Positions 8,809 through 16,809 of a stretch of DNA of 64,000 nt are shown piece by piece (position 1 is the first letter of the stretch; every line of letters starts with the position of its first letter). The position numbers were made by a program, and so were the translations under genes. This DNA is from Enterococcus florum (lineage in GTDB: Bacteria; Bacillota; Bacilli; Lactobacillales; Enterococcaceae): NCBI RefSeq assembly GCF_004309355.1, contig NZ_BJCC01000001.1, positions 186,001-250,000 of the forward strand, in the 5' to 3' direction. The notes beneath the pieces are model-generated. The model worked only from the letters and a program-made list of their open reading frames with translations, did no database searches and had not been told where the DNA came from.

Positions 8809-9033
8809 AAAAAAAGTCCTAGTATCAAAAACGATACTAGGACGAATCAACGTGGTTCCACCTAATTTCGAGCAGAATCCTGCTCCTCAAACCTGCGATA
8901 ACGGCGCAGCTTCCGCTCCTGCATTTTACAAGAGTCTAAGAAAGTGGTCATTCCTTGTGCACGTATGGAAAAGTTTCAGCCTTGCTTTTCCTCTCTGTTA
9001 CACAGCCTCCAAGTGCAGGTGTCTTTCTTCTTC
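8809..9033 (-). promoter_or_regulatory. T-box riboswitch (tRNA-Thr sensing leader) of thrS
   Basis: On the minus strand the leader contains the T-box core AGGTGGAACCACG (8851-8863). It then has a rho-independent terminator: GTCCTAGTATC (8816-8826) pairs with GATACTAGGAC (8833-8843), followed by seven T. The candidate specifier is ACC at 8946-8948, a threonine codon, inside GGAATGACCACTTTC. A -10 TATAGT lies at 9039-9044, so the RNA should start near 9033. Uncharged tRNA-Thr would stabilise the antiterminator and allow thrS transcription. Confidence 0.93.
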
Positions 9034-9095
9034 GATCAACTATACACACATTAAAACACTTAAAACTTTAAAATGCAAGTTAAAAAATCTAACGA

Positions 9096-9272
9096 TTATT
9101 TCCAATCGCCGTTAACTGCATAAGTGCCTTTTTTTAGCTCATTGATGATGACATGGATGTGTTCTTTTGGTGCACCAGTGTTTTTATGGATCGCCTCGGT
9201 CACTTCCTTCATCATTTCAGTTAGCTGCTCTTTGCTTCTTCCTTCCACTAATTCAATATGGACAAATGGCAT
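9096..9272 (-). CDS. 4-oxalocrotonate tautomerase family enzyme
   Basis: This tiny 58-residue enzyme belongs to the 4-oxalocrotonate tautomerase fold. The start [13 protein letters not shown] places Pro2, which becomes the catalytic N-terminal proline after Met removal. The family pattern GRSKEQ and the later HVIINEL block are present. The physiological substrate in Firmicutes is unknown; members tautomerise 2-hydroxymuconate-like enol acids in vitro. Shine-Dalgarno AGGAG stands 9 bases before ATG 9272. It is transcribed on the same strand just ahead of the thrS leader. Confidence 0.9.
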   Translation of the reverse strand: MPFVHIELVEGRSKEQLTEMMKEVTEAIHKNTGAPKEHIHVIINELKKGTYAVNGDWK

Positions 9273-9400
9273 CTTGGATCGCTCCTTTTTTTCTATAGTC
9301 TATCATTTCTTATTTAAAGAGTCTAACTCTATTCGTTCTTTTACTTTTATCACCAACATATGCTATACTATTATGCCGTTAAGTTACGAGGAGGACGATT

Positions 9401-11683
9401 ATGAACAGCAGACAAGAAGAACAGCAGCACGTCCAAAAGACGATTGCATTGATCGACCATGAATATCACTTTTTAGAAGATCAAAGGCAAGCAAGTCGAA
9501 AACAATTCAACCAGAATTTGCAAGAAAATGCTGAACAGCGTATTCAAGGCGGCTCCTTTGAAGCACTGGCAGACACGATGGCCAGTACAAGACAACATGA
9601 ACAAGAATTGCTGGTTCGATATCAATCATTGGCCGCTCAAGAAAAACGTCAACGGGTTCTGCGTTTGATGACCGGCAATCCTTATTTTGCCCGAATCGAC
9701 TTCAAAGAAGATAAAGAAGCTGAGACACTATACATTGGAATTGCCTCTCTTCGCGACACCGAAGAAGAGACACTAGTGATCGATTGGCGTGCCCCTATCG
9801 CCAACCTGTATTATGAAGGTGAAATGGGAGAAACAGAATATACCGCACATGATGCCGTCATCCCAATCGAATTGCTGCTAAAACGTCAATTTAAGATTCG
9901 TGAAGGCCAGATTCTCTCTATGGTCGATACATCAGAAGCGATCAATGATGATTTCTTGTTAGAGATTTTGGACGAAGCCTCTTCCAATCATATGAAAAAC
10001 ATTGTTGCTACGATCCAGAAAGCTCAGAACGAGATCATTCGTGATGCACATAGCAAAGTAATGGTGGTCGAAGGGATTGCCGGCAGCGGAAAGACTTCAG
10101 CTCTTTTACAGCGAGTAGCCTTTTTACTCTACCATCATCGAAATTGGCTGGACAATGAGCAAGTATTATTGTTTTCTCCGAATCACATTTTTTCCGATTA
10201 CATTTCAACCGTTTTGCCTTCACTAGGAGAAAGCGGCATTCCAACGGAGACCTTTAAAAGCTTTTTGGGAAAATTATTGCCGATCTATCAGATCCACACA
10301 GAAGAAACCCATGAAGAAGTCTTTCTTTCAGGTAGAGATGACCGGATCCTGCGGCTTAAAAGCAGCCTGTCGATGATTCGAGCGATGCAAAGCTATTGTC
10401 AGTCCATTACCGAACTTGGACCACTTTTCAGGGATTTGAATCTAGAAGGACGAACACTGATCTCGAAAAGTCAGATTCGGCAATGGTACCAAGAAGCCAA
10501 TCCTCAATTGCCAATGTATCAACGCATGCAGCTGCTGCAAACCAAGCTGCTTAAAAAACTCGGCGGGATCGAAAAAGATGAAATGAAAAAAGATTGGAGT
10601 AAAGCTGCAGCTGACGAATTACTCCAAGCAGCCTATATCGACAATCCTTCGATGGACGACTCTGAGAAAGCCGAGCGTCGATTACGACGACAGCTGACTC
10701 AAAAAGTGGTTAGACAAAAGCTTCGTCCGATCAAACGTCGGATTCTGCGCTACCAATTTATTAATTTCGGCAAGCAGTACTTGCATTTTTTACAAACATT
10801 GCCTAAGAACATTTTGTCCAACTACCAATTGAAACACGCCGAATGGCAAGAGATGCTGGCACAGGTTCGTCAAGATTTTCGGCAAAGGGATTTAAGCTTA
10901 GAAGACGGTACTCTATTGTTTTTATTGATGAAGGCGATCTTTCCCGTGTCGGTCGATCAAAAAGCTCGGTTCATTTTTATCGATGAAATGCAGGATTTTT
11001 CCCCCGCTCAGCTGGCTCTGCTGCAATTGCTGTATCCTAAAGCTACGTATACATTGAGCGGTGATTTAAATCAGAAAGTATTTGGAAACGAAAGCCTAGC
11101 AGGCGCTTTGGATACTATTTTTCCAGAACAATCAATCACTCGTTTTGAATTGACGACCAGCTACCGCTCAACGGAGGAAATCACTCATTTCGCCAATCAA
11201 TTCCTCACTCAGGAGAATCGTGTCCAGCTAACCGCACGTACTGGTGAACTGCCTAAAATCTATTATACAGAAGAAGAGCAATCGATGATTGATGAGCTGT
11301 TAAGGGAGTTGGAAGAGACGGCTGAAAAGGCTAAATATTGGCGGACTGCGATTATCGGCAAAACAGCTGCAGAATGTGAAACCTTTTATGCTGCATTGCC
11401 AGAAGAAAAGAAAAAAGAGATCCAGCTCTTGACCAGTGAAGAGGATTTTATGCGAAAAAATATTTTGGTTATCCCTGCTTATCTAGCTAAAGGCTTGGAA
11501 TTTGACCGTGTGTATGGCTGGAATATCTCTAATGAGAATTATCAAACCGAGCAGGACAAGCTCATTTTATATACTTTATGTACCAGAGCAATGCACGAAT
11601 TGACTTTATTAACTTTCCAGCAACCAAGCAAATTATTGGCTAGTGTGCCGGAAATGTTTTATCAGCGAAAAACAGTCCATTGA
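9401..11683 (+). CDS. helD: HelD-type UvrD/Rep superfamily helicase (RNA polymerase recycling factor)
   Basis: This is a superfamily 1 ATPase of 760 residues. In Bacillus, HelD binds RNA polymerase and frees it from DNA. It has an N-terminal coiled coil (residues 5-85), Walker A GIAGSGKT (225-232), Walker B-like FIDEMQD and a later TTSYRST motif. A C-terminal motif, AKGLEFDRVYG, precedes TRAMHELTLL. The long helical N-terminal arm, in place of UvrD domain features, supports HelD over PcrA. Start ATG 9401 has GAGGAGG 6 bases upstream. A small membrane-protein gene follows 82 bases downstream. Confidence 0.88.
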   Translation: MNSRQEEQQHVQKTIALIDHEYHFLEDQRQASRKQFNQNLQENAEQRIQGGSFEALADTMASTRQHEQELLVRYQSLAAQEKRQRVLRLMTGNPYFARIDFKEDKEAETLYIGIASLRDTEEETLVIDWRAPIANLYYEGEMGETEYTAHDAVIPIELLLKRQFKIREGQILSMVDTSEAINDDFLLEILDEASSNHMKNIVATIQKAQNEIIRDAHSKVMVVEGIAGSGKTSALLQRVAFLLYHHRNWLDNEQVLLFSPNHIFSDYISTVLPSLGESGIPTETFKSFLGKLLPIYQIHTEETHEEVFLSGRDDRILRLKSSLSMIRAMQSYCQSITELGPLFRDLNLEGRTLISKSQIRQWYQEANPQLPMYQRMQLLQTKLLKKLGGIEKDEMKKDWSKAAADELLQAAYIDNPSMDDSEKAERRLRRQLTQKVVRQKLRPIKRRILRYQFINFGKQYLHFLQTLPKNILSNYQLKHAEWQEMLAQVRQDFRQRDLSLEDGTLLFLLMKAIFPVSVDQKARFIFIDEMQDFSPAQLALLQLLYPKATYTLSGDLNQKVFGNESLAGALDTIFPEQSITRFELTTSYRSTEEITHFANQFLTQENRVQLTARTGELPKIYYTEEEQSMIDELLRELEETAEKAKYWRTAIIGKTAAECETFYAALPEEKKKEIQLLTSEEDFMRKNILVIPAYLAKGLEFDRVYGWNISNENYQTEQDKLILYTLCTRAMHELTLLTFQQPSKLLASVPEMFYQRKTVH

Positions 11684-11765
11684 GAAATCAGACTTTGGTC
11701 TAATGACGGAACGTCTCTTCTTACCTATACTGAAGTTAACAAGTTTGACTAAAGGAGACAAGAAG

Positions 11766-11927
11766 ATGACGATCTGGGAAACGATAGGTATTGGCTTGCT
11801 GATACTGATTTGTGTGCTGTTGATTCTTGGCCTCACCCATCATTATTACAAAGAATTAGAAATCAGAAACCGAATATGGCGTGCTCTAGTTTCTGGAGTC
11901 CTAGTAATCATGGAACTCTTTCTTTAA
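11766..11927 (+). CDS. Small membrane protein, 53 aa
   Basis: The product is MTIWETIGIG followed by a hydrophobic run (about residues 7-23), a charged loop THHYYKELEIRNRIWRA and a second short hydrophobic stretch to the C-terminus. AAAGGAGAC lies 6 bases before ATG 11766, a strong start signal, and a terminator follows directly. Small two-helix membrane proteins of this kind are common and rarely characterised. No family is recognised. Confidence 0.65.
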   Translation: MTIWETIGIGLLILICVLLILGLTHHYYKELEIRNRIWRALVSGVLVIMELFL

Positions 11928-11929
11928 CT

Positions 11930-11978
11930 AAAAAATCCGAGACTCGGAAAATGCAGATTTTCCATCTCGGATTTTTTG
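11930..11978. terminator. Bidirectional intrinsic terminator
   Basis: ATCCGAGA (11935-11942) pairs with TCTCGGAT (11965-11972), with an inner stem GGAAAAT/ATTTTCC. It has A and T runs on both flanks. Confidence 0.9.
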
Positions 11979-12000
11979 GTGCTGGTCGTCGAGTTTGATA

Positions 12001-12081
12001 CTATGAACGTTTTTGCAGTTTAGTAATTCGCCGCATTGTCTCTTTTATCCATCGGACCCATCGTTTCTCTTTTGTAATCAT
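12001..12081 (-). CDS. Possible 26-aa basic peptide
   Basis: A short ORF starts MITKEKRWVRWIKETMRR and ends KLQKRS. Ten of its 26 residues are Lys or Arg, and a GGGAAG purine stretch lies about 9 bases upstream of ATG 12081. It sits alone between the yebC terminator and a bidirectional terminator. It may be a real short gene or chance; nothing else supports it. Confidence 0.25.
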   Translation of the reverse strand: MITKEKRWVRWIKETMRRITKLQKRS

Positions 12082-12117
12082 TTGTCTGCTTCCCTCGTTT
12101 CGCTTAAAAGCTGTCAG

Positions 12118-12153
12118 CAAAAAGAACCGCCAAGTTTAGACGGCTCTTTTTAA
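12118..12153 (-). terminator. Intrinsic terminator of the YebC-family gene
   Basis: On the minus strand GAGCCGTC and GGCGGTTC form the stem, followed by TTTTTGC. It begins next to the stop codon at 12154. Confidence 0.85.
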
Positions 12154-12873
12154 TTAGTCATCAAGTTCTACATTGTGGTAAACTTGTTGAACGTCTTCTA
12201 GTTCTTCCAGGACATCGATCATTTTCTCAAATTTCTCAAGATCTTCTCCAGTTAAAACCACTTCATTTTGTGGGATCATTTGCATTTCTGCAATAGAAAA
12301 ATCACTGATTCCTTTTTCTTTCAATGCTTCTTGAATCGCATTAAAGTCCTCAGGCTCACCATAAACAATGAGTTGTCCGTCTTCCTCAACGACATCTCGA
12401 ACATCGATTTCCTGATCCATCAAATATTCTAAAATTTCGTCCGCATCCTCGCCAGAAAACCCAAACAAAGCAGTGCTGTCAAACATGTACGAAACCGCGC
12501 CTGAAACACCCATATTGCCACCGTTCTTACCAAAAGCTGCACGAACATCCGCAGCTGTACGGTTCACATTGTTTGTCAAAGCGTCGACAATCACCATTGA
12601 ACCATTGGGACCAAAGCCTTCGTAGCGAAGTTCTTGGTAAGTTTCATCGCCAGAACCCTTGGCCTTTTCGATCGCTCGATCAATGATATGTTTTGGAACA
12701 TTATACGTTTTAGCCCGTTCAATCACGAAACGCAATTTTTGATTGGCATGGGGATCTGGATCACCTGATTTTGCTGCTGCATAGATCTCAATTCCAAATT
12801 TTGCATAAACTCGGCTGTTATTTGCATCCTTCGCCGTTTTCTTAGCAACGATGTTTGCCCATTTACGACCCAT
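12154..12873 (-). CDS. YebC/PmpR family factor (YeeN/YebC2 subgroup)
   Basis: This 239-residue cytosolic protein of the YebC fold was long annotated as a transcription regulator; recent work places members in translation of difficult (proline-rich) stretches. It begins [20 protein letters not shown], the signature of the YeeN-type paralogue (E. coli YeeN, B. subtilis YeeI), not of the classical MAGHSKW form. The conserved GFGPNG and FGKNGGNMG blocks are present. The Shine-Dalgarno is weak (AGTGA). It is a monocistronic gene with its own terminator. The exact role here is inferred from family only. Confidence 0.9.
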   Translation of the reverse strand: MGRKWANIVAKKTAKDANNSRVYAKFGIEIYAAAKSGDPDPHANQKLRFVIERAKTYNVPKHIIDRAIEKAKGSGDETYQELRYEGFGPNGSMVIVDALTNNVNRTAADVRAAFGKNGGNMGVSGAVSYMFDSTALFGFSGEDADEILEYLMDQEIDVRDVVEEDGQLIVYGEPEDFNAIQEALKEKGISDFSIAEMQMIPQNEVVLTGEDLEKFEKMIDVLEELEDVQQVYHNVELDD

Positions 12874-12945
12874 AATTTCACTTCACTTTCGTTAATTTCA
12901 TACTTCCCCATTATAAACACAAGCTCACTATTTTAAAAGCCTTTT

Positions 12946-14082
12946 TTATCCTTGAATCGGAAAACGACCTAAATTTTGTTCTTTTGGATGAACCAGTTGG
13001 TACACTTGGTCTGCTCGATAAGTCAAAAAGTGCTGCTGTTGTTCATATTGGCCGATTTTTGCCGCAATAGGCAAACGGAATTTCTTTTTATGCAGATTCA
13101 AAAATTGTTGCCCTGATTTGGTAAAACCTAAAATGTGCAGCATCGTCGTTGACTGTTCTGCCTGGATCTCCTTTTGCTTCACCTGCAATAACGAATAGAT
13201 CAATAAACGCTGTAATCTAGTTTTTGTATAGCGCTTGGACTTTACTAAATCCAAAAAAGCAGAAAAGGTAGTTTTTTTAGCCGACTTTATTCGATGTTCG
13301 ATTCCCTCATTCATTTGATAGATCGTTTGCAATTCTTCAACTGAGGCGACCGTCAATTGATAAGTTAGATACGGCCAGAAAGAATCCCAGGTAATGGGTT
13401 TCCAAAGATTCTCCGCTGTTGCACTTGGAACATATTGCTCGATATTTTCGCCTCGAATCAATCCCTGACGTATCGCTGTCGCACTGGCAAACTGCTGCTC
13501 TACTAATCTAGGATCATGATAGCCTTGATCTTTTCGCTGTAGAGGAAAAAGTTTCATGGGACGCACATATTTGGCATTTTCTTTGGCATAGCTTAGCCCT
13601 AAAATATGATTGGGCGGAAACTCCTGAGCTTTCGGAAATACTTGACGAACAACTTCGGCCATTTTTTCAGGATAGCTCATCCCAACTGGTAAACGCTGAA
13701 ATAGCATATCAATGTGCTCTTGATGTTCGATGAAATACTTTCCATAAGCCTGATAATCAAACGAATCATCACCGTCCGTACCGAAACAAAGTGCATCGCA
13801 GTTCATCGCCTGCAACAGCTTAACCCCGCCTTGTGCGAAATAATCAGCTGATTGGACAGACCACGAAAAAGGAAGCTCCACAACCAGATCAACGCCATTT
13901 TTTAGGGCTGCTTCTGTGCGTGCCCATTTATCCATGATGGCTGGTTCTCCACGTTGAAGAAAATTGCCGCTCATCACAGCGATTACGACATCCGCTTGAC
14001 TAAGCCTTCTGGCCTGTTCAGCATGATATTTATGTCCATTGTGAAACGGATTGTATTCTACGATGATTCCGCAGCTTTGCAT
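12946..14082 (-). CDS. tmcAL: tRNA(Met) cytidine acetate ligase TmcAL
   Basis: This enzyme uses acetate and ATP to make N4-acetylcytidine at the wobble base of elongator tRNA-Met (B. subtilis YlbM). The 378-residue product begins MQSCGIIVEYNPFHNGHKYH, with the nucleotidyltransferase HNGH motif (residues 14-17). VMSGNFLQRGEPA follows, typical of the family. I chose ATG 14082 because of GGAGAG 7 bases upstream; the frame remains open to 14169 but that stretch encodes the end of yqeM and its terminator. It follows yqeM, as in other lactic-acid bacteria. Confidence 0.93.
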   Translation of the reverse strand: MQSCGIIVEYNPFHNGHKYHAEQARRLSQADVVIAVMSGNFLQRGEPAIMDKWARTEAALKNGVDLVVELPFSWSVQSADYFAQGGVKLLQAMNCDALCFGTDGDDSFDYQAYGKYFIEHQEHIDMLFQRLPVGMSYPEKMAEVVRQVFPKAQEFPPNHILGLSYAKENAKYVRPMKLFPLQRKDQGYHDPRLVEQQFASATAIRQGLIRGENIEQYVPSATAENLWKPITWDSFWPYLTYQLTVASVEELQTIYQMNEGIEHRIKSAKKTTFSAFLDLVKSKRYTKTRLQRLLIYSLLQVKQKEIQAEQSTTMLHILGFTKSGQQFLNLHKKKFRLPIAAKIGQYEQQQHFLTYRADQVYQLVHPKEQNLGRFPIQG

Positions 14083-14104
14083 CGTTACTCTCCTTCCAAT
14101 CTTA

Positions 14105-14134
14105 AAAAAAGATGAGACAGCTGTCTCATCTTTT
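14105..14134 (-). terminator. Intrinsic terminator overlapping the yqeM stop codon
   Basis: AAAGATGAGACAG (14108-14120) and CTGTCTCATCTTT (14121-14133) form a perfect hairpin. On the minus strand it is followed by seven T. The yqeM stop (14126-14128) lies within the upstream arm. It should attenuate read-through into tmcAL. Confidence 0.85.
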
Positions 14135-14857
14135 GCGACAAACGAAAAACCAGCGCTTGCTGTGTGCATTTGGTACTCGATCCGTAAAATCAGCCATTAC
14201 ACGCACTTCAAAGCCTACATTCTCCAGCATTTGCGTGTAGCTCGCAAGCGGGTAGGTCCGCTCCTTATGCAGCTCATCGATTCGTTCAAATCGACCATCC
14301 TCCGATGCAACAAAAAAGGTCAGAAAATGTTCGATACTATGTGGAACCTCTCCTGGATAACTATCCCATAAAAAGGCAAACTCCTCTGTCTGTTCATGAT
14401 AGCTGTAATCAGGAAATACCTCATCCATCTGATACAGTGAATGCACGTCAAAAAGAAACAGGCCATCTGATTCTAACAGCTGGTAAACACCTTGAAAAAC
14501 CTGCTGCACTTGTTTCTCATCCTGCATGTAGCATAGGGAGTCAGAGAAACAGGTAACAGCATCGTACGTTCCTATTTCTGTTAAATCAAGCATATCTCCT
14601 GCTATGAAGGTAACCTCCGTGTCTGCTGACAGCGCTCGATCTTGTGCCAGCGTCAGCATTTCTTCAGAGAGATCCAGTCCAGTTACTTGGTAACCTGCTT
14701 TAGCAAACTCAACCGCTAAAGCACCCGTTCCACAGGCCAACTCTAAAATAGTCTGATGCTCAGCAGCTAGTTGCCTTTTTGAAAAGCTGAGCCACTTTTG
14801 GTAGAGGCTTTCGTCCATGACCGCGTCATAAACCAAAGCAAATGTTTCGTAAGCCAT
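14126..14857 (-). CDS. yqeM: Class I SAM-dependent methyltransferase YqeM
   Basis: This protein of 243 residues has a Rossmann methyltransferase core. Motif I is LELACGTGALAVEFA and motif II includes VTGLDLSEEMLTLA. The substrate is unknown. The gene belongs to the conserved yqe ribosome-assembly cluster, so an RNA or ribosomal-protein substrate is plausible but unproven. I chose ATG 14857, whose A overlaps the rsfS stop (TAATG), a coupled start; an in-frame ATG 4 codons upstream lies inside rsfS. Its end carries a terminator. Confidence 0.87.
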   Translation of the reverse strand: MAYETFALVYDAVMDESLYQKWLSFSKRQLAAEHQTILELACGTGALAVEFAKAGYQVTGLDLSEEMLTLAQDRALSADTEVTFIAGDMLDLTEIGTYDAVTCFSDSLCYMQDEKQVQQVFQGVYQLLESDGLFLFDVHSLYQMDEVFPDYSYHEQTEEFAFLWDSYPGEVPHSIEHFLTFFVASEDGRFERIDELHKERTYPLASYTQMLENVGFEVRVMADFTDRVPNAHSKRWFFVCRKR

Positions 14858-15195
14858 TAATCCAGCCAAGCCTCAATGTTTTCTAACGGAGCATCTGACC
14901 AAAGTTTTTCCAAATTGTAAAATTCCCGCTCAGAATTACTGAACACATGAACAATCAAATCTCCCATGTCGATCAGTACCCATTTCCCGCCATCTTTTCC
15001 TTCGATGCGCTTAATCTCAACTTGCTGTTCCTCTTCTTTTTCAACAATTGTTTCAACGATCGCGTTGATTTGCCGATCAGAATTTGCTGAACAAATCATG
15101 AAATAATCTGCTAATAACGACACCTCTGAAACATTTAACGCAACAATATCGACTGCTCGTTTTGAATCAGCTGCCTTTACAGCAATTTCCAACAT
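14857..15195 (-). CDS. rsfS: Ribosome silencing factor RsfS
   Basis: RsfS binds ribosomal protein L14 and blocks joining of the subunits when nutrients are low. From the first ATG (15195) it has 112 residues: MLEIAVKAADSKRAVDIVALN, then ADYFMICSANSDRQINAI and the conserved GGKWVLIDMGDLIVHVF. That ATG is 24 bases from the only good Shine-Dalgarno (AAGGAGG, 15220-15226). The 6 upstream in-frame codons (ATC ATA GAG AGT AAA AAA) would give the usual N-terminal extension of homologues. Initiation at ATA 15210 or ATC 15213 is therefore likely (see findings). It lies between yqeK and yqeM. Confidence 0.93.
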   Translation of the reverse strand: MLEIAVKAADSKRAVDIVALNVSEVSLLADYFMICSANSDRQINAIVETIVEKEEEQQVEIKRIEGKDGGKWVLIDMGDLIVHVFSNSEREFYNLEKLWSDAPLENIEAWLD

Positions 15196-15240
15196 TTTTT
15201 TACTCTCTATGATGGTTCTCCTCCTTAAGCTTCATTTCTT

Positions 15241-15837
15241 TCAATTTAATCCTGCTACCCAACGATTATAGGTTTCAATCGTTTTGGGATATACTTCTTT
15301 TTCGTTTTCAATCAAATGCTGCAGCGTATGCTTTGTTTCAAAAGCAACCGCATTGTCCAAATCGATGAAGGCAATCTCACGGGCATCCTCCACTCCTGGA
15401 AAAACACGATTTGGTTCAATGTAATCGGCCACATAAATGATTTTGTCCAACAGGCTCATCTCTGCTGCACCCGTTGTGTGCAGTCGGATAGCCGTAAGAA
15501 TCTCCTGGTCTTGAATCTTCAACTCGCGTTTCACAAAATCGGCACCGACGATTCCATGCCAGATAGCATTCCCATAGCGCAACAATTCCGCCTTATCTGC
15601 GTAGTCTCCCTGCTCGATTGCCAGTTGAAATTCCTCATCGGAGCGTTCCTTGGCATAATCATGGGTCAAGGCTGCAAGACTTGCTTTCTCCACGGACGCA
15701 CCATAATGCTCTGCTAATGCAATTGCTGTTGCCTCTACTCCCAGAACATGTTGAAAACGTCGCTCGCTCATGCGCATTTGGACTGCCTGCATCACATTCT
15801 CACGATCCGATGCAGTATAAGTCTCGCTATGCTTCAT
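15241..15837 (-). CDS. yqeK: HD-domain nucleotide hydrolase YqeK (Ap4A hydrolase family)
   Basis: This HD-domain phosphohydrolase has 198 residues. The YqeK family hydrolyses diadenosine tetraphosphate symmetrically. The pattern RFQHVLGVEATAIALAEHYG gives the first metal His. The paired HD lies in AALTHDYAKE, and IWHGIVGADF and LHTTGAAEMSLLDKIIYVADYIEP carry the further ligands. The start ATG 15837 overlaps the 3' end of nadD by 11 bases. NadD-YqeK pairing is conserved across Firmicutes. Confidence 0.93.
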   Translation of the reverse strand: MKHSETYTASDRENVMQAVQMRMSERRFQHVLGVEATAIALAEHYGASVEKASLAALTHDYAKERSDEEFQLAIEQGDYADKAELLRYGNAIWHGIVGADFVKRELKIQDQEILTAIRLHTTGAAEMSLLDKIIYVADYIEPNRVFPGVEDAREIAFIDLDNAVAFETKHTLQHLIENEKEVYPKTIETYNRWVAGLN

Positions 15838-16465
15838 TTAAATACAACCCTTCTTCTTCGATGTATTCCCGTACCTTTTCAGGAACCAGATACCGAATCG
15901 AACAGCCCTGGGCAACCTGTTTTCGAATGTAGCTTGAGGACAGCTGGATTTGAGGAACATCCACCCAAATTATCGGATAAGGACTGTCTATCTCGTATCC
16001 AGGTCGTTTTACCCCAACAAAATTTACTAATTGGGCCAGCTCATCAATTTTGTGCCATTTGGGCAAATACTCTACCTGGTCGCCGCCAATGATGAAATAG
16101 TATTCTGTATCAGGATTTTCTATCTTCAGTTTTTTCATCGTATCAACTGTATAACTTTTCCCTTTTCGATCTAAATCAGTGGTATTGATCGTCAAATGAG
16201 GATTGTCTTCGATGGCCAATCGAACCATATTCAACCGGTGTAAACTATCGATAGTTTGTTTTTCATCGATATGCGGCGGCAAATAAGACGGAAGAAATTC
16301 AACATGATCAAAGCCCAATTTTTGGCCTACCTGTTCGGCAATCATTAGATGTGCAAAATGGACCGGGTTAAAATTCCCGCCAATCAGCCCCACCTGCTTC
16401 TTCGGTCCGCTCAGATCAACCACTGCAACTGTCTCAGGAACGGTCACAACTTCACTATGATACAA
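15827..16465 (-). CDS. nadD: Nicotinate-nucleotide adenylyltransferase
   Basis: NadD joins ATP and nicotinate mononucleotide to form deamido-NAD in NAD synthesis. The nucleotidyltransferase signature VGLIGGNFNPVHFAHL and the C-terminal SSSYIRKQV (SxxxIR) are present. I set the start at TTG 16465, which gives 212 residues, because GGAGGAG lies 6 bases before it. The open frame reaches TTG 16480, but that codon overlaps the ribosome-binding site. About 25 residues precede the core fold, an extension common in Lactobacillales NadD. It is followed by yqeK with overlap. Confidence 0.92.
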   Translation of the reverse strand: MYHSEVVTVPETVAVVDLSGPKKQVGLIGGNFNPVHFAHLMIAEQVGQKLGFDHVEFLPSYLPPHIDEKQTIDSLHRLNMVRLAIEDNPHLTINTTDLDRKGKSYTVDTMKKLKIENPDTEYYFIIGGDQVEYLPKWHKIDELAQLVNFVGVKRPGYEIDSPYPIIWVDVPQIQLSSSYIRKQVAQGCSIRYLVPEKVREYIEEEGLYLNEA

Positions 16466-16480
16466 CGTTGTCTCCTCCAA

Positions 16481-16792
16481 TCAGATTTTTGTTACTTCAC
16501 GAGAAATCTTTTGATAGTTTTCCTTCGAGGATGGTTTGTATACAACCAACACGCGTCCAATGATCTGTACCACTTCACAATGGATCTTTTCTTCCAGAAC
16601 ATCAGCAACTTCTTCAGCTAACTCGTCCGTATTCTGCAGCAAACTGACTTTGACCAGTTCCCGTTTTTCAAGTGCTTCCTCAATCTGCACAATGACTGCA
16701 TCATTCAATCCATTTTTCCCAATTTGGAAAATAGGCTGCAAATGGTGCGCCTGACTACGTAAATACCTTTTCTGCTTACCTCTTAATGTCAT
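16481..16792 (-). CDS. yhbY: CRM-domain RNA-binding protein YhbY
   Basis: This 103-residue protein is made of a single CRM domain, associated with pre-50S ribosomal particles. It begins LRGKQKRYLRSQAHHLQPIF, then shows the GxxG-type loop QIGKNGLND and KVSLLQN. Two ATG codons stand side by side; the second (16792) has the better 5-base spacing to GGAG. It sits between yqeH and nadD, as in Bacillus. Confidence 0.93.
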   Translation of the reverse strand: MTLRGKQKRYLRSQAHHLQPIFQIGKNGLNDAVIVQIEEALEKRELVKVSLLQNTDELAEEVADVLEEKIHCEVVQIIGRVLVVYKPSSKENYQKISREVTKI

Positions 16793-16809
16793 CATATCTC
16801 CCTCATCAC

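Noticed and set aside
9124-9462. Plus-strand ORF of 112 codons before helD
   Set aside because: It runs antisense over the tautomerase gene and then out of frame into helD; it has no start signal and the tautomerase is clearly real.
14083-14169. N-terminal extension of TmcAL
   Set aside because: It reads through the yqeM terminator and coding end; family conservation and the Shine-Dalgarno begin at 14082.
15316-16092. Long plus-strand ORFs opposite yqeK and nadD
   Set aside because: They are antisense to well-recognised genes and contain no family signature.
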